From contig JACPSF010000270.1 of NCBI GenBank assembly GCA_016193385.1, positions 1-25,224 of the forward strand: DNA of 25,224 bases, read 5' to 3'. Under the pieces are notes generated by a model, which was given only the letters and a program-made list of their open reading frames with translations, was not told where the DNA came from and searched no databases. The translations under genes were made by a program, and so were the position numbers. Of the stretch, positions 14,556 to 22,717 are shown piece by piece (within the stretch, counting starts at the first letter, position 1; each line of letters begins with the position of its first letter). This stretch comes from Deltaproteobacteria bacterium (lineage in GTDB: Bacteria; Desulfobacterota_B; Binatia; UBA9968).

Positions 14556-15440
14556 TCAGCCTGAGGCCTGAGTGGCGGGACGGGATCTCGCTATGAAAGA
14601 CCACAGGTAGCGGAGGGCCAAACCGCCGAGGATGAACCCGCCTCCGACGAGGGTGGCAGTCGAAGGCATCTCCCCGACCATCAGAGCCACCCATAAGGGA
14701 TTAAGAACCGGCTCGACCAAAACAATCAGCGAAGCTTCTTGCAGAGAGACGGTTTCCAGCCCCTTGGAAAAAAGAAAATAAGGGATGCTGAGCTGAACCA
14801 CCCCCATGATGAGCAATGCCAACGCCTCTCCCCAGGTAATACTGAGCGATTGGACCAGCGGAAACAGGATGAGAGCACACGCGAGATTGTTCATGAAGGT
14901 GAGGAAAGCCGGGTTGAGTTGCCGCAGGAAGCGCAAATTGACCATATAGAGGGAGAACAGAAAGCCGCTCAGGATAGCGACGACCACGCCTTGGGCGTCC
15001 GGTGCGCCGCGACTGCCGGAGAAGATGATTCCCAGGCCAGCCATCCCCAGCATGAGGGTGAGCAGATCTGGCTTTTTTACGGCCTCGTGAAACAACAACC
15101 GGACAAAAATAAATACAAAAATTGGGGCGGTATATTGCAAAATAATCGCATTGGCCGCCGTGGTTAACTTGTTGGCCCACACAAAAGCGCTGATCGCAGC
15201 CGTGTAGCTGGCCGTGGAAACGAGCAGTGGCAGGCTCATGATCCGAGCCTTTTTGCCGATGAAGAGAGAAAAAAAGAGCGCGGCGAAGAGGCTCCGGTAG
15301 AAGACGATGGCAAGTGGATGAAGCTCCAAGAGCTTGATGAATACCCCGGCCAGGCTCCAGAGAATGCCTGAGAAAAGCACGAGTAATTTTCCTCGTTTGG
15401 TAAGGGAGCTGGCTGCGCGAAGGCTCTCAATGATTGACAT
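14556..15440 (-). CDS. EamA/DMT-family transporter
   Basis: Inner-membrane transporter of 294 residues with ten hydrophobic segments in two EamA repeats. The first begins LLVLFSGILWSLAGVFIKLL and the second about GVVVAILSGFLFSLYMVNLR. Conserved features include PLAIVFYRSLFAALF and LVEPVLNPLWVALMVGEMPS. Drug/metabolite-type exporters of this family move metabolites such as amino acids. I chose ATG 15438-15440 (MSIIESLRAAS) because AGGAGG lies just before it, though only 3 nt away. An ATG at 15464 would add 8 residues. It lies upstream of the LsrF-like gene on the same strand, 96 bp away. The substrate is unknown. Confidence 0.87.
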   Translation of the reverse strand: MSIIESLRAASSLTKRGKLLVLFSGILWSLAGVFIKLLELHPLAIVFYRSLFAALFFSLFIGKKARIMSLPLLVSTASYTAAISAFVWANKLTTAANAIILQYTAPIFVFIFVRLLFHEAVKKPDLLTLMLGMAGLGIIFSGSRGAPDAQGVVVAILSGFLFSLYMVNLRFLRQLNPAFLTFMNNLACALILFPLVQSLSITWGEALALLIMGVVQLSIPYFLFSKGLETVSLQEASLIVLVEPVLNPLWVALMVGEMPSTATLVGGGFILGGLALRYLWSFIARSRPATQASG

Positions 15441-15507
15441 TTTCCTCCTGCCTGCCTTAAACATAGCGGGGTGGCTTCCCGGCCCTTATGACAGTTTGGC
15501 GCCTTCC

Positions 15508-16218
15508 ATGTCTATCGCGGCTAAGTCCCAATGTCCCGAAATGGTCCTCATCCCCGATGGCGTGTTTCTCATGGGAAGCGAAAACGGCATGGAGAACGAG
15601 ACACCCGTCCACCAGGTTTGGGTGGATAAGTTTATGATCGGAAAATTTCCCGTCACCAACGGAGAGTACCGCATGTTCGTGGAGGATTGCGGGGCGGCGG
15701 AGCCGCCATTTTGGCGTGAAGAGCCGTTTTCGGATCCAGACAAGCCGGCGGTCGGCATCAGTTGGTTCGAGGCGATCGCTTATTGCGCCTGGTTAAGCGA
15801 AAGGATTGGTTGTCATTTCCGCCTGCCCACAGAGGCCCAATGGGAACGAGCCGCCCGTGGAGGAAAAGAAGGGAAGCTTTACCCTTGGGGCGATCTGCCT
15901 CCTTGGGAGCGGCCCTATCCTGGGCACGATCTCGAACGGGGAGGGCCCAACAGGGTAGGGATCGACGAAGCCAATGGGTTCGGCCTTTACGATATGAGCG
16001 GAGGGGTGCACGAATGGTGCAGCGACTATTACGACGCGGCCTATTACCGGACTTCTCCAGAGCGAAATCCGCAGGGACCCTCATCAGGGCACAGACGGGT
16101 TTCCCGCGGTGGCTCGTGGCGCCACAGAATCAAATTCAGCCGGTGCGCTGCCCGAAGTTCACTGCTTCCCAGTTTCCAATACGGTGATTACGGCTTTCGC
16201 CTTGCTCAAACGATTTAA
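15508..16218 (+). CDS. FGE/SUMF1-fold protein without the copper-binding cysteines
   Basis: Protein of 236 residues with the formylglycine-generating-enzyme (DUF323) fold: MVLIPDGVFLMGSENGMENE, HQVWVDKFMIGKFPVTNGEY, FRLPTEAQWERAARGG (104-119), GLYDMSGGVHEWCSDYYDAAYY (159-180), RVSRGGSW (197-204), ARSS and DYGFRLA. True sulfatase activators need two Cys near the end (Cys336/Cys341 in SUMF1). The matching stretch here, GSWRHRIKFSRCAARS, has only one Cys, so formylglycine formation is unlikely. Such proteins often act as nonheme-iron enzymes or unknown-function partners. The start is uncertain: ATG 15508 lacks a ribosome site, and the frame extends upstream across the divergent EamA gene. No sulfatase is nearby. 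Confidence 0.82.
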   Translation: MSIAAKSQCPEMVLIPDGVFLMGSENGMENETPVHQVWVDKFMIGKFPVTNGEYRMFVEDCGAAEPPFWREEPFSDPDKPAVGISWFEAIAYCAWLSERIGCHFRLPTEAQWERAARGGKEGKLYPWGDLPPWERPYPGHDLERGGPNRVGIDEANGFGLYDMSGGVHEWCSDYYDAAYYRTSPERNPQGPSSGHRRVSRGGSWRHRIKFSRCAARSSLLPSFQYGDYGFRLAQTI

Positions 16219-16236
16219 CACGACAGGAGAATAACT

Positions 16237-16581
16237 ATGTTTGATGTGACAACCCTCCTGAGTCTCGGACTGACGACTCACCTGATTTCGGTTTGGCAAG
16301 TCTTCATCTACATCCTGATGATGATTCCCTTTCTGTTGCTTCAGCGGACTCGACTTTGCCTTCTCATTACCTACCTTTTCACGTATTACCTCGCCTTTCT
16401 GATTTACTGGGGAGAGCTTATTGCGTCTGCCGGTTCCATGGTCCCATTCGTCCTCTACACTTTTTGCGGCCTAGCCATTGTCGTCCTATTTGTTGCCGGC
16501 TCTTTCCAAGAGAAGGCGTCGATAAAAAGAGCGGCGGAAAAACAAAAAACTGGCACTCAAGAAGGGGCCAAAGCCGGTTAA
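16237..16581 (+). CDS. Small multi-pass membrane protein, unknown
   Basis: A 114-residue protein I do not recognise. Three to four membrane segments are apparent: residues about 17-36 (SVWQVFIYILMMIPFLLL), 40-60 (RLCLLITYLFTYYLAFLIYW) and 66-88 (GSMVPFVLYTFCGLAIVVLF). A hydrophilic, Lys/Glu-rich cytoplasmic tail (94-114) follows. AGGAG lies 7 nt before the ATG, so translation is credible. It begins 18 bp after the FGE-like gene and is probably co-transcribed. No catalytic motif is visible. Confidence 0.72.
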   Translation: MFDVTTLLSLGLTTHLISVWQVFIYILMMIPFLLLQRTRLCLLITYLFTYYLAFLIYWGELIASAGSMVPFVLYTFCGLAIVVLFVAGSFQEKASIKRAAEKQKTGTQEGAKAG

Positions 16582-16630
16582 TCGACAGGAAAGGCTGGGG
16601 CAGCCTCGTTAAGGAAATTCATCTATAAAT

Positions 16631-17080
16631 TTAAGGGGTTTCGGCAATTACCGAGACTTTAACCGTGGGGGTCAGTTCAGCCGTAAGACGGATGGGGACC
16701 TCGAACTCTCCCAGGGTTTTGATCGGCTCGGCGAGATGAATCCTGCGCCGCTCCACGGCAAAGCCTTTTTCTCTCAGGGCCTTTTCGATATCGATGTTGG
16801 TCACCGAGCCGAACAGCCGACCCTCCTCCCCGCTCTTCATCGGGATCACTAAAGCCACCTGAGCGAGCCTTTCGGCCAGGCTTTGCGCCTGTTTCCCGAC
16901 GCGCTCCTTCTGCGCCGCAACGACCCGTTTCTGGTGCTCAAAAACCTTTAAGTTTTTCTTATTGGCCAAAAGAACCACGCCCCGCGGAAGGAGGTAATTC
17001 CGCGCATAACCGTCCCGCACGCGAACCACATCCCCTATCTTGCCCAAGTTAGGGATGTCTTCCTTTAAAATCACTTCCAT
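16631..17080 (-). CDS. rplI: 50S ribosomal protein L9
   Basis: Ribosomal protein bL9, 149 residues, normal length. The N-terminal rRNA-binding domain shows MEVILKEDIPNLGKIGDVVRV and GYARNYLLPRGVVLLA. A long central helix (about 42-77) leads to the C-terminal domain (GRLFGSVTNIDIEKALREKG). The start at 17080 is fixed by GGAGG 5 nt upstream; an in-frame ATG 18 bp earlier lacks a site. It is the last gene of the rpsF-ssb-rpsR-DUF2232-rplI series. Confidence 0.97.
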   Translation of the reverse strand: MEVILKEDIPNLGKIGDVVRVRDGYARNYLLPRGVVLLANKKNLKVFEHQKRVVAAQKERVGKQAQSLAERLAQVALVIPMKSGEEGRLFGSVTNIDIEKALREKGFAVERRRIHLAEPIKTLGEFEVPIRLTAELTPTVKVSVIAETP

Positions 17081-17109
17081 GTGTTCCTCCCTCTGCAAAA
17101 AACCGAAAG

Positions 17110-17161
17110 CTTAAGCGGCTCGAACTTTCCAAACGTTTTAAACGTTCACGGCGTTCAATCT
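17110..17161. repeat. Second array of the 9 bp unit, about six copies
   Basis: Units CTTAAGCGG, CTCGAACTT, TCCAAACGT, TTTAAACGT, an 8 bp slip and then GTTCAATCT match the STTNAACGN consensus seen at 13582-13644, with more divergence. The array starts 1 bp past the stop codon of the DUF2232 gene and ends about 29 bp before the L9 start, so it again lies 3' of one leftward gene and 5' of the next. Confidence 0.6.
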
Positions 17162-17162
17162 G

Positions 17163-18113
17163 TTACGAGGCTCGGCTAGGATCCAAATCTTTCTTTTTCA
17201 AGCGTCGAAAATCGCCCCAAAGATCGAAAAGACCGAGCCCAACCACCAAGACTGTCAATACTTGTTCAAAAACAATCAGAACGTAAGCCAAACTGCGCAG
17301 AAAAAACGGCACGTTCTTGCGATGAAAATAATAGGCGACAATGGCCAGACCCTGGAAGAAATAAAACGCCGCGATCACCAATAAAAGATTCAAGGCCAGA
17401 GTCTTCAGCGTCTGCGAACCGGGGAGGAAAAGAGCAAAACCGGAAACGATCAAACACCAGACCAAGGGCTCAGGCGATTTCCATTCCCGAAGATTCCCCG
17501 TCGGCATGAACAGCTCGCGGTCAGGAAAACGCCGCTGGAGAAAAAAGAGGTTGACGAGGAGGATGACCGCAAACCCGATAAAGACAAAAGCCGGCAGGAT
17601 TTGCAGCACCAACTCTGTCACCTGGGGGGCACGCTCCCTCAAGACCTTCATGCCCTCCGGCGAAAACCCGATCTGCTCGTAAACTCTGAGCGAAAGCTCC
17701 AAATTCTCCTTCAGGGCGCCCCGGATCGCCTCCCGAATCTGCGGGAAGGAACCAAAGAGAAAGAGCAGGATCCCTGACACAGCAGCGAGCAGGCCGGCGG
17801 CTGGGCCCGCGACTACCGCCTCGATCGACCAGCCCCGATCGAGGGCCCCGTAAAGCAGGATGACCATCAGAGCCAAAAGGCCAAAGCCCAGGCCCAAAAC
17901 CTTTCCGCCAAAAAACCACAGAAGCAAGGTCCCCACGGCAAGCAGCCCGACGCCGTTGGCCTTGCCATGTTTGAGACCGAATGCCAGGGCGGGCTGAGGA
18001 ACCAGAGGCATTAACAGAACGCCCACAAACGGGATGGCCACGCCCGATAAAAACAGCAGGGAGGTCGAGGCCAAAACGAGAACAAAACTCTTCATCAATT
18101 GCGGCCGGCTCAT
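17163..18113 (-). CDS. DUF2232 (YybS-like) membrane protein
   Basis: Membrane protein of 316 residues with about eight hydrophobic segments, matching DUF2232/YybS by layout: MKSFVLVLASTSLLFLSGVAIPFVGVLLMPLVPQPA at the start and VAYYFHRKNVPFFLRSLAYVLIV near the end. Members commonly lie between rpsR and rplI, as here, and have no known function. I prefer ATG 18111-18113 (MSRPQL), with AGGTG about 4 nt upstream; a GTG at 18117-18119 is the alternative. The tail is basic (RRLKKKDLDPSRAS). The 9 bp repeat array begins right after its stop. Confidence 0.87.
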   Translation of the reverse strand: MSRPQLMKSFVLVLASTSLLFLSGVAIPFVGVLLMPLVPQPALAFGLKHGKANGVGLLAVGTLLLWFFGGKVLGLGFGLLALMVILLYGALDRGWSIEAVVAGPAAGLLAAVSGILLFLFGSFPQIREAIRGALKENLELSLRVYEQIGFSPEGMKVLRERAPQVTELVLQILPAFVFIGFAVILLVNLFFLQRRFPDRELFMPTGNLREWKSPEPLVWCLIVSGFALFLPGSQTLKTLALNLLLVIAAFYFFQGLAIVAYYFHRKNVPFFLRSLAYVLIVFEQVLTVLVVGLGLFDLWGDFRRLKKKDLDPSRAS

Positions 18114-18140
18114 AGGCACCTGAAGGGCGCAAGGGCCGAT

Positions 18141-18434
18141 TCAACTTCTGACCGTGCTGAACGGAAGCAGGGCCACGTTGCGAGCCCTCTTAATCGCAAT
18201 GGTGAGCAGCCTCTGGTGACCTGCGCAGTTGCCGGTAATCCGGCTGGGGGTGATCTTTCCTCTCTCCGTAAGGAACTGGCCCAGAGCCCTGGCATCCTTA
18301 TAGTCGATCTTGAGTTCTTTATCGGCACAAAATCGACACACCTTGCGACGGAACATAGGCCGGCGGCGGCCGGGACCCTTCTCTTCTTCCCCCCGCTCCC
18401 GGGTCGGATTCGGCGCTGAAGTTCTTTGTATCAT
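18141..18434 (-). CDS. rpsR: 30S ribosomal protein S18
   Basis: Ribosomal protein bS18, 97 residues. The conserved core [65 protein letters not shown] is split here only for description: KVCRFC (32-37), [11 protein letters not shown] and [13 protein letters not shown] are the diagnostic parts. The N-terminal 26 residues are a variable basic extension. It binds S6 and rRNA in the platform of the small subunit. It follows ssb by 22 bp. The cysteines C33, C36 and C70 suggest partial zinc-type ligands. Confidence 0.96.
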   Translation of the reverse strand: MIQRTSAPNPTRERGEEEKGPGRRRPMFRRKVCRFCADKELKIDYKDARALGQFLTERGKITPSRITGNCAGHQRLLTIAIKRARNVALLPFSTVRS

Positions 18435-18456
18435 GCCCTACGTGTACCTCACTCGG

Positions 18457-18825
18457 TTAAAGCGGAAGATCTTCTTCCTGGCCAGGAACTGAAGTTCCCC
18501 CCGTATCGATAAACTGGACCGTGTTAGCGACGACCTCGTATTTGTTTTTTTTCTGGCCTTCCGCCGTCTCCCAACGCCTTTGGGTCAGACGCCCGTCCAC
18601 CAGGACCCGCGACCCTTTGCGAAGATGCTCCTTGCTGCGCTCTCCCGCGCGACCGAAGACCACGACATCAATAAAGCAAACATCCTCCTTAATTTCGTCG
18701 TGCACCCGAGATCGATGCGGGACCGCCAGCGGAAACTCGCAGACAGCCAGCCCGGCGGGAGTATAGCGCAGATCGGGATCTCGAGTCAGGCTTCCCAGAA
18801 GGATAACCTTATTGTACTCCCCCAT
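18457..18825 (-). CDS. ssb: Single-stranded DNA-binding protein
   Basis: SSB of 122 residues with one OB fold: MGEYNKVILLGSLTRDPDLRYTPAG, VCFIDVVVFGRAGERSKEHLRKGSRVLVDGRL and WETAEGQKKNKYEVVAN. The disordered linker is almost absent: the OB fold ends near residue 108 and the tail is only GTSVPGQEEDLPL. This tip resembles the DDDIPF partner-binding end but ends in Leu rather than Phe. It lies between rpsF and rpsR, a common place for this gene. ATG 18823-18825 is the natural start. Confidence 0.95.
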   Translation of the reverse strand: MGEYNKVILLGSLTRDPDLRYTPAGLAVCEFPLAVPHRSRVHDEIKEDVCFIDVVVFGRAGERSKEHLRKGSRVLVDGRLTQRRWETAEGQKKNKYEVVANTVQFIDTGGTSVPGQEEDLPL

Positions 18826-18861
18826 CGGACGCTCGTGCCCTGCGGAGCAGAAGGCCTAGAA

Positions 18862-19236
18862 CTACGGGGCGGTTTTGGCTAAATCTTCCTCCGAACTGGT
18901 CTTGGGCTGCTCCGTGACCTCCTTGGCTCTCGGCTGGGGAGTCAGCTCTGCCCCTTCTTCCAAACGTACCGTAAGAAAGCGTAACACACCCTCGCTGAGC
19001 TTCATATTCCGCTCCAGTTCCTCCACGGCGCGGACGTTGGAGTGATACTGAAGCAAGCTGTAATACCCTTTAGTCTGCTTCTCGATGGAATACGCCAGAT
19101 CTCTCAAACCCCACTCGTCCACATGACGGACGGTCCCACCCAATCCCTCGATCGTTTTCCTATATGCCTCCAGATATTCTTTCACCTGGCCCCCATGATC
19201 GGGATGAATGATAAAGATAGTCTCATAAAATGCCAC
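18862..19236 (-). CDS. rpsF: 30S ribosomal protein S6
   Basis: Ribosomal protein bS6, 124 residues. The alpha-beta core shows MAFYETIFIIHPD, TIEGLGGTVRHVDEWGLRDLAYSIEKQTKGYYSLLQYHS and VLRFLTVRLEE. A 25-residue acidic/Lys tail follows. It pairs with S18. GTG start at 19234-19236 behind GAGGT at about 10 nt. It is the first gene of the small ribosomal operon. S6/S18 leaders often carry an autoregulatory hairpin; a GC-rich hairpin lies about 47 bp upstream but I could not match it to the known motif. Confidence 0.96.
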   Translation of the reverse strand: MAFYETIFIIHPDHGGQVKEYLEAYRKTIEGLGGTVRHVDEWGLRDLAYSIEKQTKGYYSLLQYHSNVRAVEELERNMKLSEGVLRFLTVRLEEGAELTPQPRAKEVTEQPKTSSEEDLAKTAP

Positions 19237-19282
19237 GGTCGTTTTACCTCTTTCTATTAGCTCTTATTCCTATCATAGCGTC

Positions 19283-19304
19283 GCCGGCATTACAATTCGC
19301 CGGC
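19283..19304 (-). terminator. GC hairpin overlapping the hppA stop
   Basis: GCCGGC at 19283-19288 and again at 19299-19304 (a self-complementary 6-mer) form a stem with a 10 nt loop. It begins within the hppA stop codon and has no T-tract. It may be a weak terminator, or part of the rpsF leader. Confidence 0.3.
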
Positions 19305-21352
19305 TAGACCAGGAGCGGGGCAATGACGAGAGAGACCACGGACATCAACTTGATCAGGATATTCATCGAGGGGCCGGCCGTGTCCTTAAACGGATCGCCC
19401 ACGGTATCCCCCACGACCGCGGCCTTGTGCGCCTCCGATCCCTTCCTCTCACCCTCGATCTCTCCCCTTTCGATGGCTTTCTTGGCGTTATCCCACGCCC
19501 CTCCCGCATTGGCCATCATCAGCGCGAGGAGAACCCCGCTGACCGTGGCGCCCGCAAGCATGCCACCGAGACTTTCCGGCCCCAGCACAAATCCCACGGC
19601 GACGGGCGCCACGACGGCGAGAAGGCCCGGCGCGATCATCTCTTTCAAGGCTGCGCGAGTCGATATGTCCACGCATCTTGCTGCATCGGGTCTAACCCCT
19701 TCGCGACCCTCGAGCAGCCCGGCGATCTCGCGGAACTGGCGCCGTATTTCATCGATCATGCTTCCCGCCGCTCGACCTACCGCCGTCATAGTCATCGCCC
19801 CGATCATAAATGGGATGATCCCTCCAAGAAAAAGCCCGATCACGACCCTGGGGTCGGTCAATATGATCTGGATACTTGCCGCCCCATGTCTCAAAGAGGC
19901 CGCATTGATGGCCCCGGTGTAGGCCGAAAAGAGCGCTAGAGCCGTGAGAGCCGCAGAGCCAATCGCAAAGCCTTTGCCGATGGCCGCTGTGGTATTTCCT
20001 AGGGCGTCGAGGCCATCCGTGATCTTTCGGACATCAGGCCCCAACCCGCACATCTCGGAAATGCCGCCCGCGTTATCCGCGATGGGTCCGTAGGCATCGA
20101 CGCTCATGGTCATCCCCACCGTCGCCAACATGCCCACGGCGGCGATCCCGATCCCGTAGAGCCCCGCTGTGTAATAGGAGATAAAGATCGCCATGCAGAT
20201 CACGATGACGGGCAGAGCACAGCTTTCCAGTCCCACAGCCAGACCGTGAATGATGTTGGTCGCGGATCCAGTTTTGCTCGCGGCGGCGATCCGATATACG
20301 GGCCGGGAAGACGTATAATACTCCGTAACAAATCCTATGATCATACCCCCCACCGAGCCGGCCAACACAGCCAAAAATACGGACGTATTGACGCTGCTGA
20401 CTCGAGCCACATAATAGCCCCCGAGCAGGAATAATACGGTCGTAATGATCGTTGAAAACCTCAAGGCGGACTGGGGATCTATATTTTTGAGCAGCCGGAT
20501 GGAAAAAATTCCAAGAATAGAGGCGACGAGGCCCACGAGGGCAAGCAGCAAAGGAAACGACATGAGAGCAGCCTTGGAGATCATCTCCCGCGACGCAAAG
20601 AGAAGGGCCATCTCGTCCTGCGTCTGCGTCGCGGCGATGGCTATGACTGCAATCATGGAGCCCACGTAAGATTCAAAGAGGTCCGCTCCCATCCCGGCCA
20701 CGTCGCCAACGTTGTCGCCGACGTTATCTGCGATGACGCCTGGGTTGCGGGGATCATCCTCGGGTATTCCCGCTTCCACCTTACCGACCAAGTCTGAACC
20801 CACATCGGCCGCCTTGGTATAAATCCCGCCGCCCACGCGAGCGAAGAGGGCGATGGAACTGGCACCCATGGCGAAACCGTTGATGTACGGCGCTGTCTGA
20901 GGATCGCCATAAAGCAGATAAAAAACTCCCACCCCGAGAAGACCCAGGCTGGCAACGCAGAGACCCATCACCGATCCGCCACTGAACGCAGTAAGCAAGG
21001 CGGCCCCTTGACCCTTCTCTTTGGCGGCCTCGGTCGTCCTTACGTTGGCCTGCGTCGCCGCTTTCATCCCCCAAAAGCCAGCCAGACCGGAAAAGATCGC
21101 GCCGGTCAAAAAGGCCAGGGAGGTCTGTATTCCAAGTTGCCAGGCCAGGAGAAGTGCCACAACGACGACAAAAATCAAAAGAATTTGATATTCCCGCTTC
21201 AAGAAGGCCATTGCACCTTCGTAGATGGAGCCCGCCACGGCCTCCATCTTTGCGCTGCCCACGGGTACCTGGCGTATGCTGCGATAAATAAAATATGCGA
21301 TCAACAATCCAGCCACACCAAACAAGGGAATCCAGGTTACCACTCCATCCAT
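19304..21352 (-). CDS. hppA: Membrane-bound ion-pumping pyrophosphatase HppA
   Basis: Integral pump of 682 residues with about 16 membrane segments that couples pyrophosphate hydrolysis to ion export. The active-site loops are complete: [22 protein letters not shown] (183-204), [36 protein letters not shown] and [27 protein letters not shown] (452-461) has Ala at the position that is Lys in K+-independent enzymes, so K+ dependence is predicted. D224 and E227 in ADLFESY match D243/E246 of the Thermotoga Na+-PPase site, so Na+ transport is possible. It sits between pth and rpsF, where many relatives have ychF. The ATG at 21350-21352 has only a weak ribosome site. Confidence 0.95.
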   Translation of the reverse strand: MDGVVTWIPLFGVAGLLIAYFIYRSIRQVPVGSAKMEAVAGSIYEGAMAFLKREYQILLIFVVVVALLLAWQLGIQTSLAFLTGAIFSGLAGFWGMKAATQANVRTTEAAKEKGQGAALLTAFSGGSVMGLCVASLGLLGVGVFYLLYGDPQTAPYINGFAMGASSIALFARVGGGIYTKAADVGSDLVGKVEAGIPEDDPRNPGVIADNVGDNVGDVAGMGADLFESYVGSMIAVIAIAATQTQDEMALLFASREMISKAALMSFPLLLALVGLVASILGIFSIRLLKNIDPQSALRFSTIITTVLFLLGGYYVARVSSVNTSVFLAVLAGSVGGMIIGFVTEYYTSSRPVYRIAAASKTGSATNIIHGLAVGLESCALPVIVICMAIFISYYTAGLYGIGIAAVGMLATVGMTMSVDAYGPIADNAGGISEMCGLGPDVRKITDGLDALGNTTAAIGKGFAIGSAALTALALFSAYTGAINAASLRHGAASIQIILTDPRVVIGLFLGGIIPFMIGAMTMTAVGRAAGSMIDEIRRQFREIAGLLEGREGVRPDAARCVDISTRAALKEMIAPGLLAVVAPVAVGFVLGPESLGGMLAGATVSGVLLALMMANAGGAWDNAKKAIERGEIEGERKGSEAHKAAVVGDTVGDPFKDTAGPSMNILIKLMSVVSLVIAPLLV

Positions 21353-21372
21353 AAGATCTTTTTCAAACCCCC

Positions 21373-21939
21373 TTACTCTGCGCGATTAAATATCTCCATC
21401 GCCCGCTGAGAACCCTTTTCAAGGAGGCATTCGACGGCATCCGCGGCCCTGGAGACCACAGGCTCCAACTTCGCCGCTTCCTCCCGAGAAAAACCCTGTA
21501 AAACGAAGTCTATCGGATCGACACCCGGTGGTGGCCGCCCGATTCCCACGCGGACTCGGAAGAATCCCTCCTCCCCTAAGGCCTCGAGGACAGAGAGCAA
21601 TCCCCGATGCCCCGCGGCGCCGCCGCGGGCGCGGATCCTGATCCGACCAAAAGGCAAGTCCAAATCGTCATGGATGACTACCAGATCCTTCACTCCTACC
21701 GGGAGGTAACGTAGCAGATCCCGCACGGCTTCCCCGCTCCGGTTCATGAAGGTCTGCGGCTTCACCAAAAGGACCTTTTCCTCAGCCGCCTGCCAGTCCC
21801 CAAGCAGAGACCGGTACTTCTTTTTCGTGATCGCGACCTTCTTCGCGGCAGCAACCCGGTCCACGACCATAAAACCCAAATTGTGTCTGGTCCGCTCGTA
21901 CTGCCTACCCGGATTGCCCAGACCCAAGACCAGCTTCAC
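21373..21939 (-). CDS. pth: Peptidyl-tRNA hydrolase
   Basis: Enzyme of 188 residues that releases peptides from peptidyl-tRNA dropped by ribosomes. Signatures seen are [21 protein letters not shown] (catalytic H19), [27 protein letters not shown] and [13 protein letters not shown], all typical of the Pth family. AGGA lies about 5 nt before the ATG. It follows rplY by 35 bp and precedes hppA by 20 bp, so co-transcription along the series is likely. Confidence 0.97.
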   Translation of the reverse strand: MKLVLGLGNPGRQYERTRHNLGFMVVDRVAAAKKVAITKKKYRSLLGDWQAAEEKVLLVKPQTFMNRSGEAVRDLLRYLPVGVKDLVVIHDDLDLPFGRIRIRARGGAAGHRGLLSVLEALGEEGFFRVRVGIGRPPPGVDPIDFVLQGFSREEAAKLEPVVSRAADAVECLLEKGSQRAMEIFNRAE

Positions 21940-21974
21940 ATAAGGTTCCTAGAAGAACGGAGCGCGGCTGGAAG

Positions 21975-22682
21975 CTAAGACCTCGAACCTTTCTTCTCCT
22001 CCCTTTTCTCCTCTTTTCCCTTCTCCTCTTCGCCTTCCGCTTCCTTCTCTCCAGGCGGGGCCGCAACCGCCTCCACGCCCTCGACCGCAGCCACGGGAGC
22101 CTCCACCACCGGAGCCTCCTCTATGCTCGGCGGCACGACTGTCACCAACGTGAAATTGGTTTCATAAATCGGCACCACGCCCTCCGGAACCGACAGGTCC
22201 GTGATATGGAGAGAATCTCCGATATCCAAAGTGGAAACCTCGACGTTGATATACTCGGGAATATCCATAGGCAAGCATTCCACCTCGATCTCGCGCAAGA
22301 TCGGCTGCAGAATCCCGCCGCGCACGACGCCTTCCGCCTTACCAACAAAATGGAGCGGAATCTTCACCTGGATTTTCTCGGTGAGGTCGACCTCATAAAA
22401 ATCGGCGTGCAAGACTCCTCCCGTCACCGGGTGAAATTGCATCTCCTTCAGCAGGGCAACCTTATCTGCCAAAAGCGGCGACGCGGATTTGACGCGGATC
22501 AGGTGCGAGCCCTCGAGGCCGCCGACGCGGGTCGCAAACTCTTTCGTGTCGATCTCCAGGGGGATCGTCTGGGCCTTCGGGCCGTAAAAAATGGCCGGAA
22601 GCTTGCCTTCGCGGCGCAGTCTCTTGGCTTTTTGCTTTCCCCCCGCCTCGCGTGGCTCCATATGAATCTCAATCGTTTCCAA
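21975..22682 (-). CDS. rplY: 50S ribosomal protein L25/Ctc with long charged tail
   Basis: Ribosomal protein bL25 of the long CTC/TL5 type, 235 residues. The N-terminal 5S rRNA-binding domain (1-92) has RREGKLPAIFYG and HPVTGGVLHADFYEVDL. The C-terminal TL5 domain (95-190) has VEVSTLDIGDSLHITDLSVPEGV. Residues 192-235 are a low-complexity Val/Ala then Glu/Lys-rich tail (EGEEEKGKEEKREEKKGS), common but of no known role. The TTG start at 22680-22682 is supported by AGGAGGTG about 7 nt upstream. It lies 35 bp after prs. Confidence 0.95.
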   Translation of the reverse strand: METIEIHMEPREAGGKQKAKRLRREGKLPAIFYGPKAQTIPLEIDTKEFATRVGGLEGSHLIRVKSASPLLADKVALLKEMQFHPVTGGVLHADFYEVDLTEKIQVKIPLHFVGKAEGVVRGGILQPILREIEVECLPMDIPEYINVEVSTLDIGDSLHITDLSVPEGVVPIYETNFTLVTVVPPSIEEAPVVEAPVAAVEGVEAVAAPPGEKEAEGEEEKGKEEKREEKKGSRS

Positions 22683-22717
22683 CGAATCTCACCTCCTCAG
22701 GATCGTTAATAAAGACT

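Noticed and set aside
15334..15507. 58-codon upstream extension of the FGE-like protein
   Set aside because: It overlaps the start of the divergent EamA gene in antisense and lacks the basic residues of a signal peptide.
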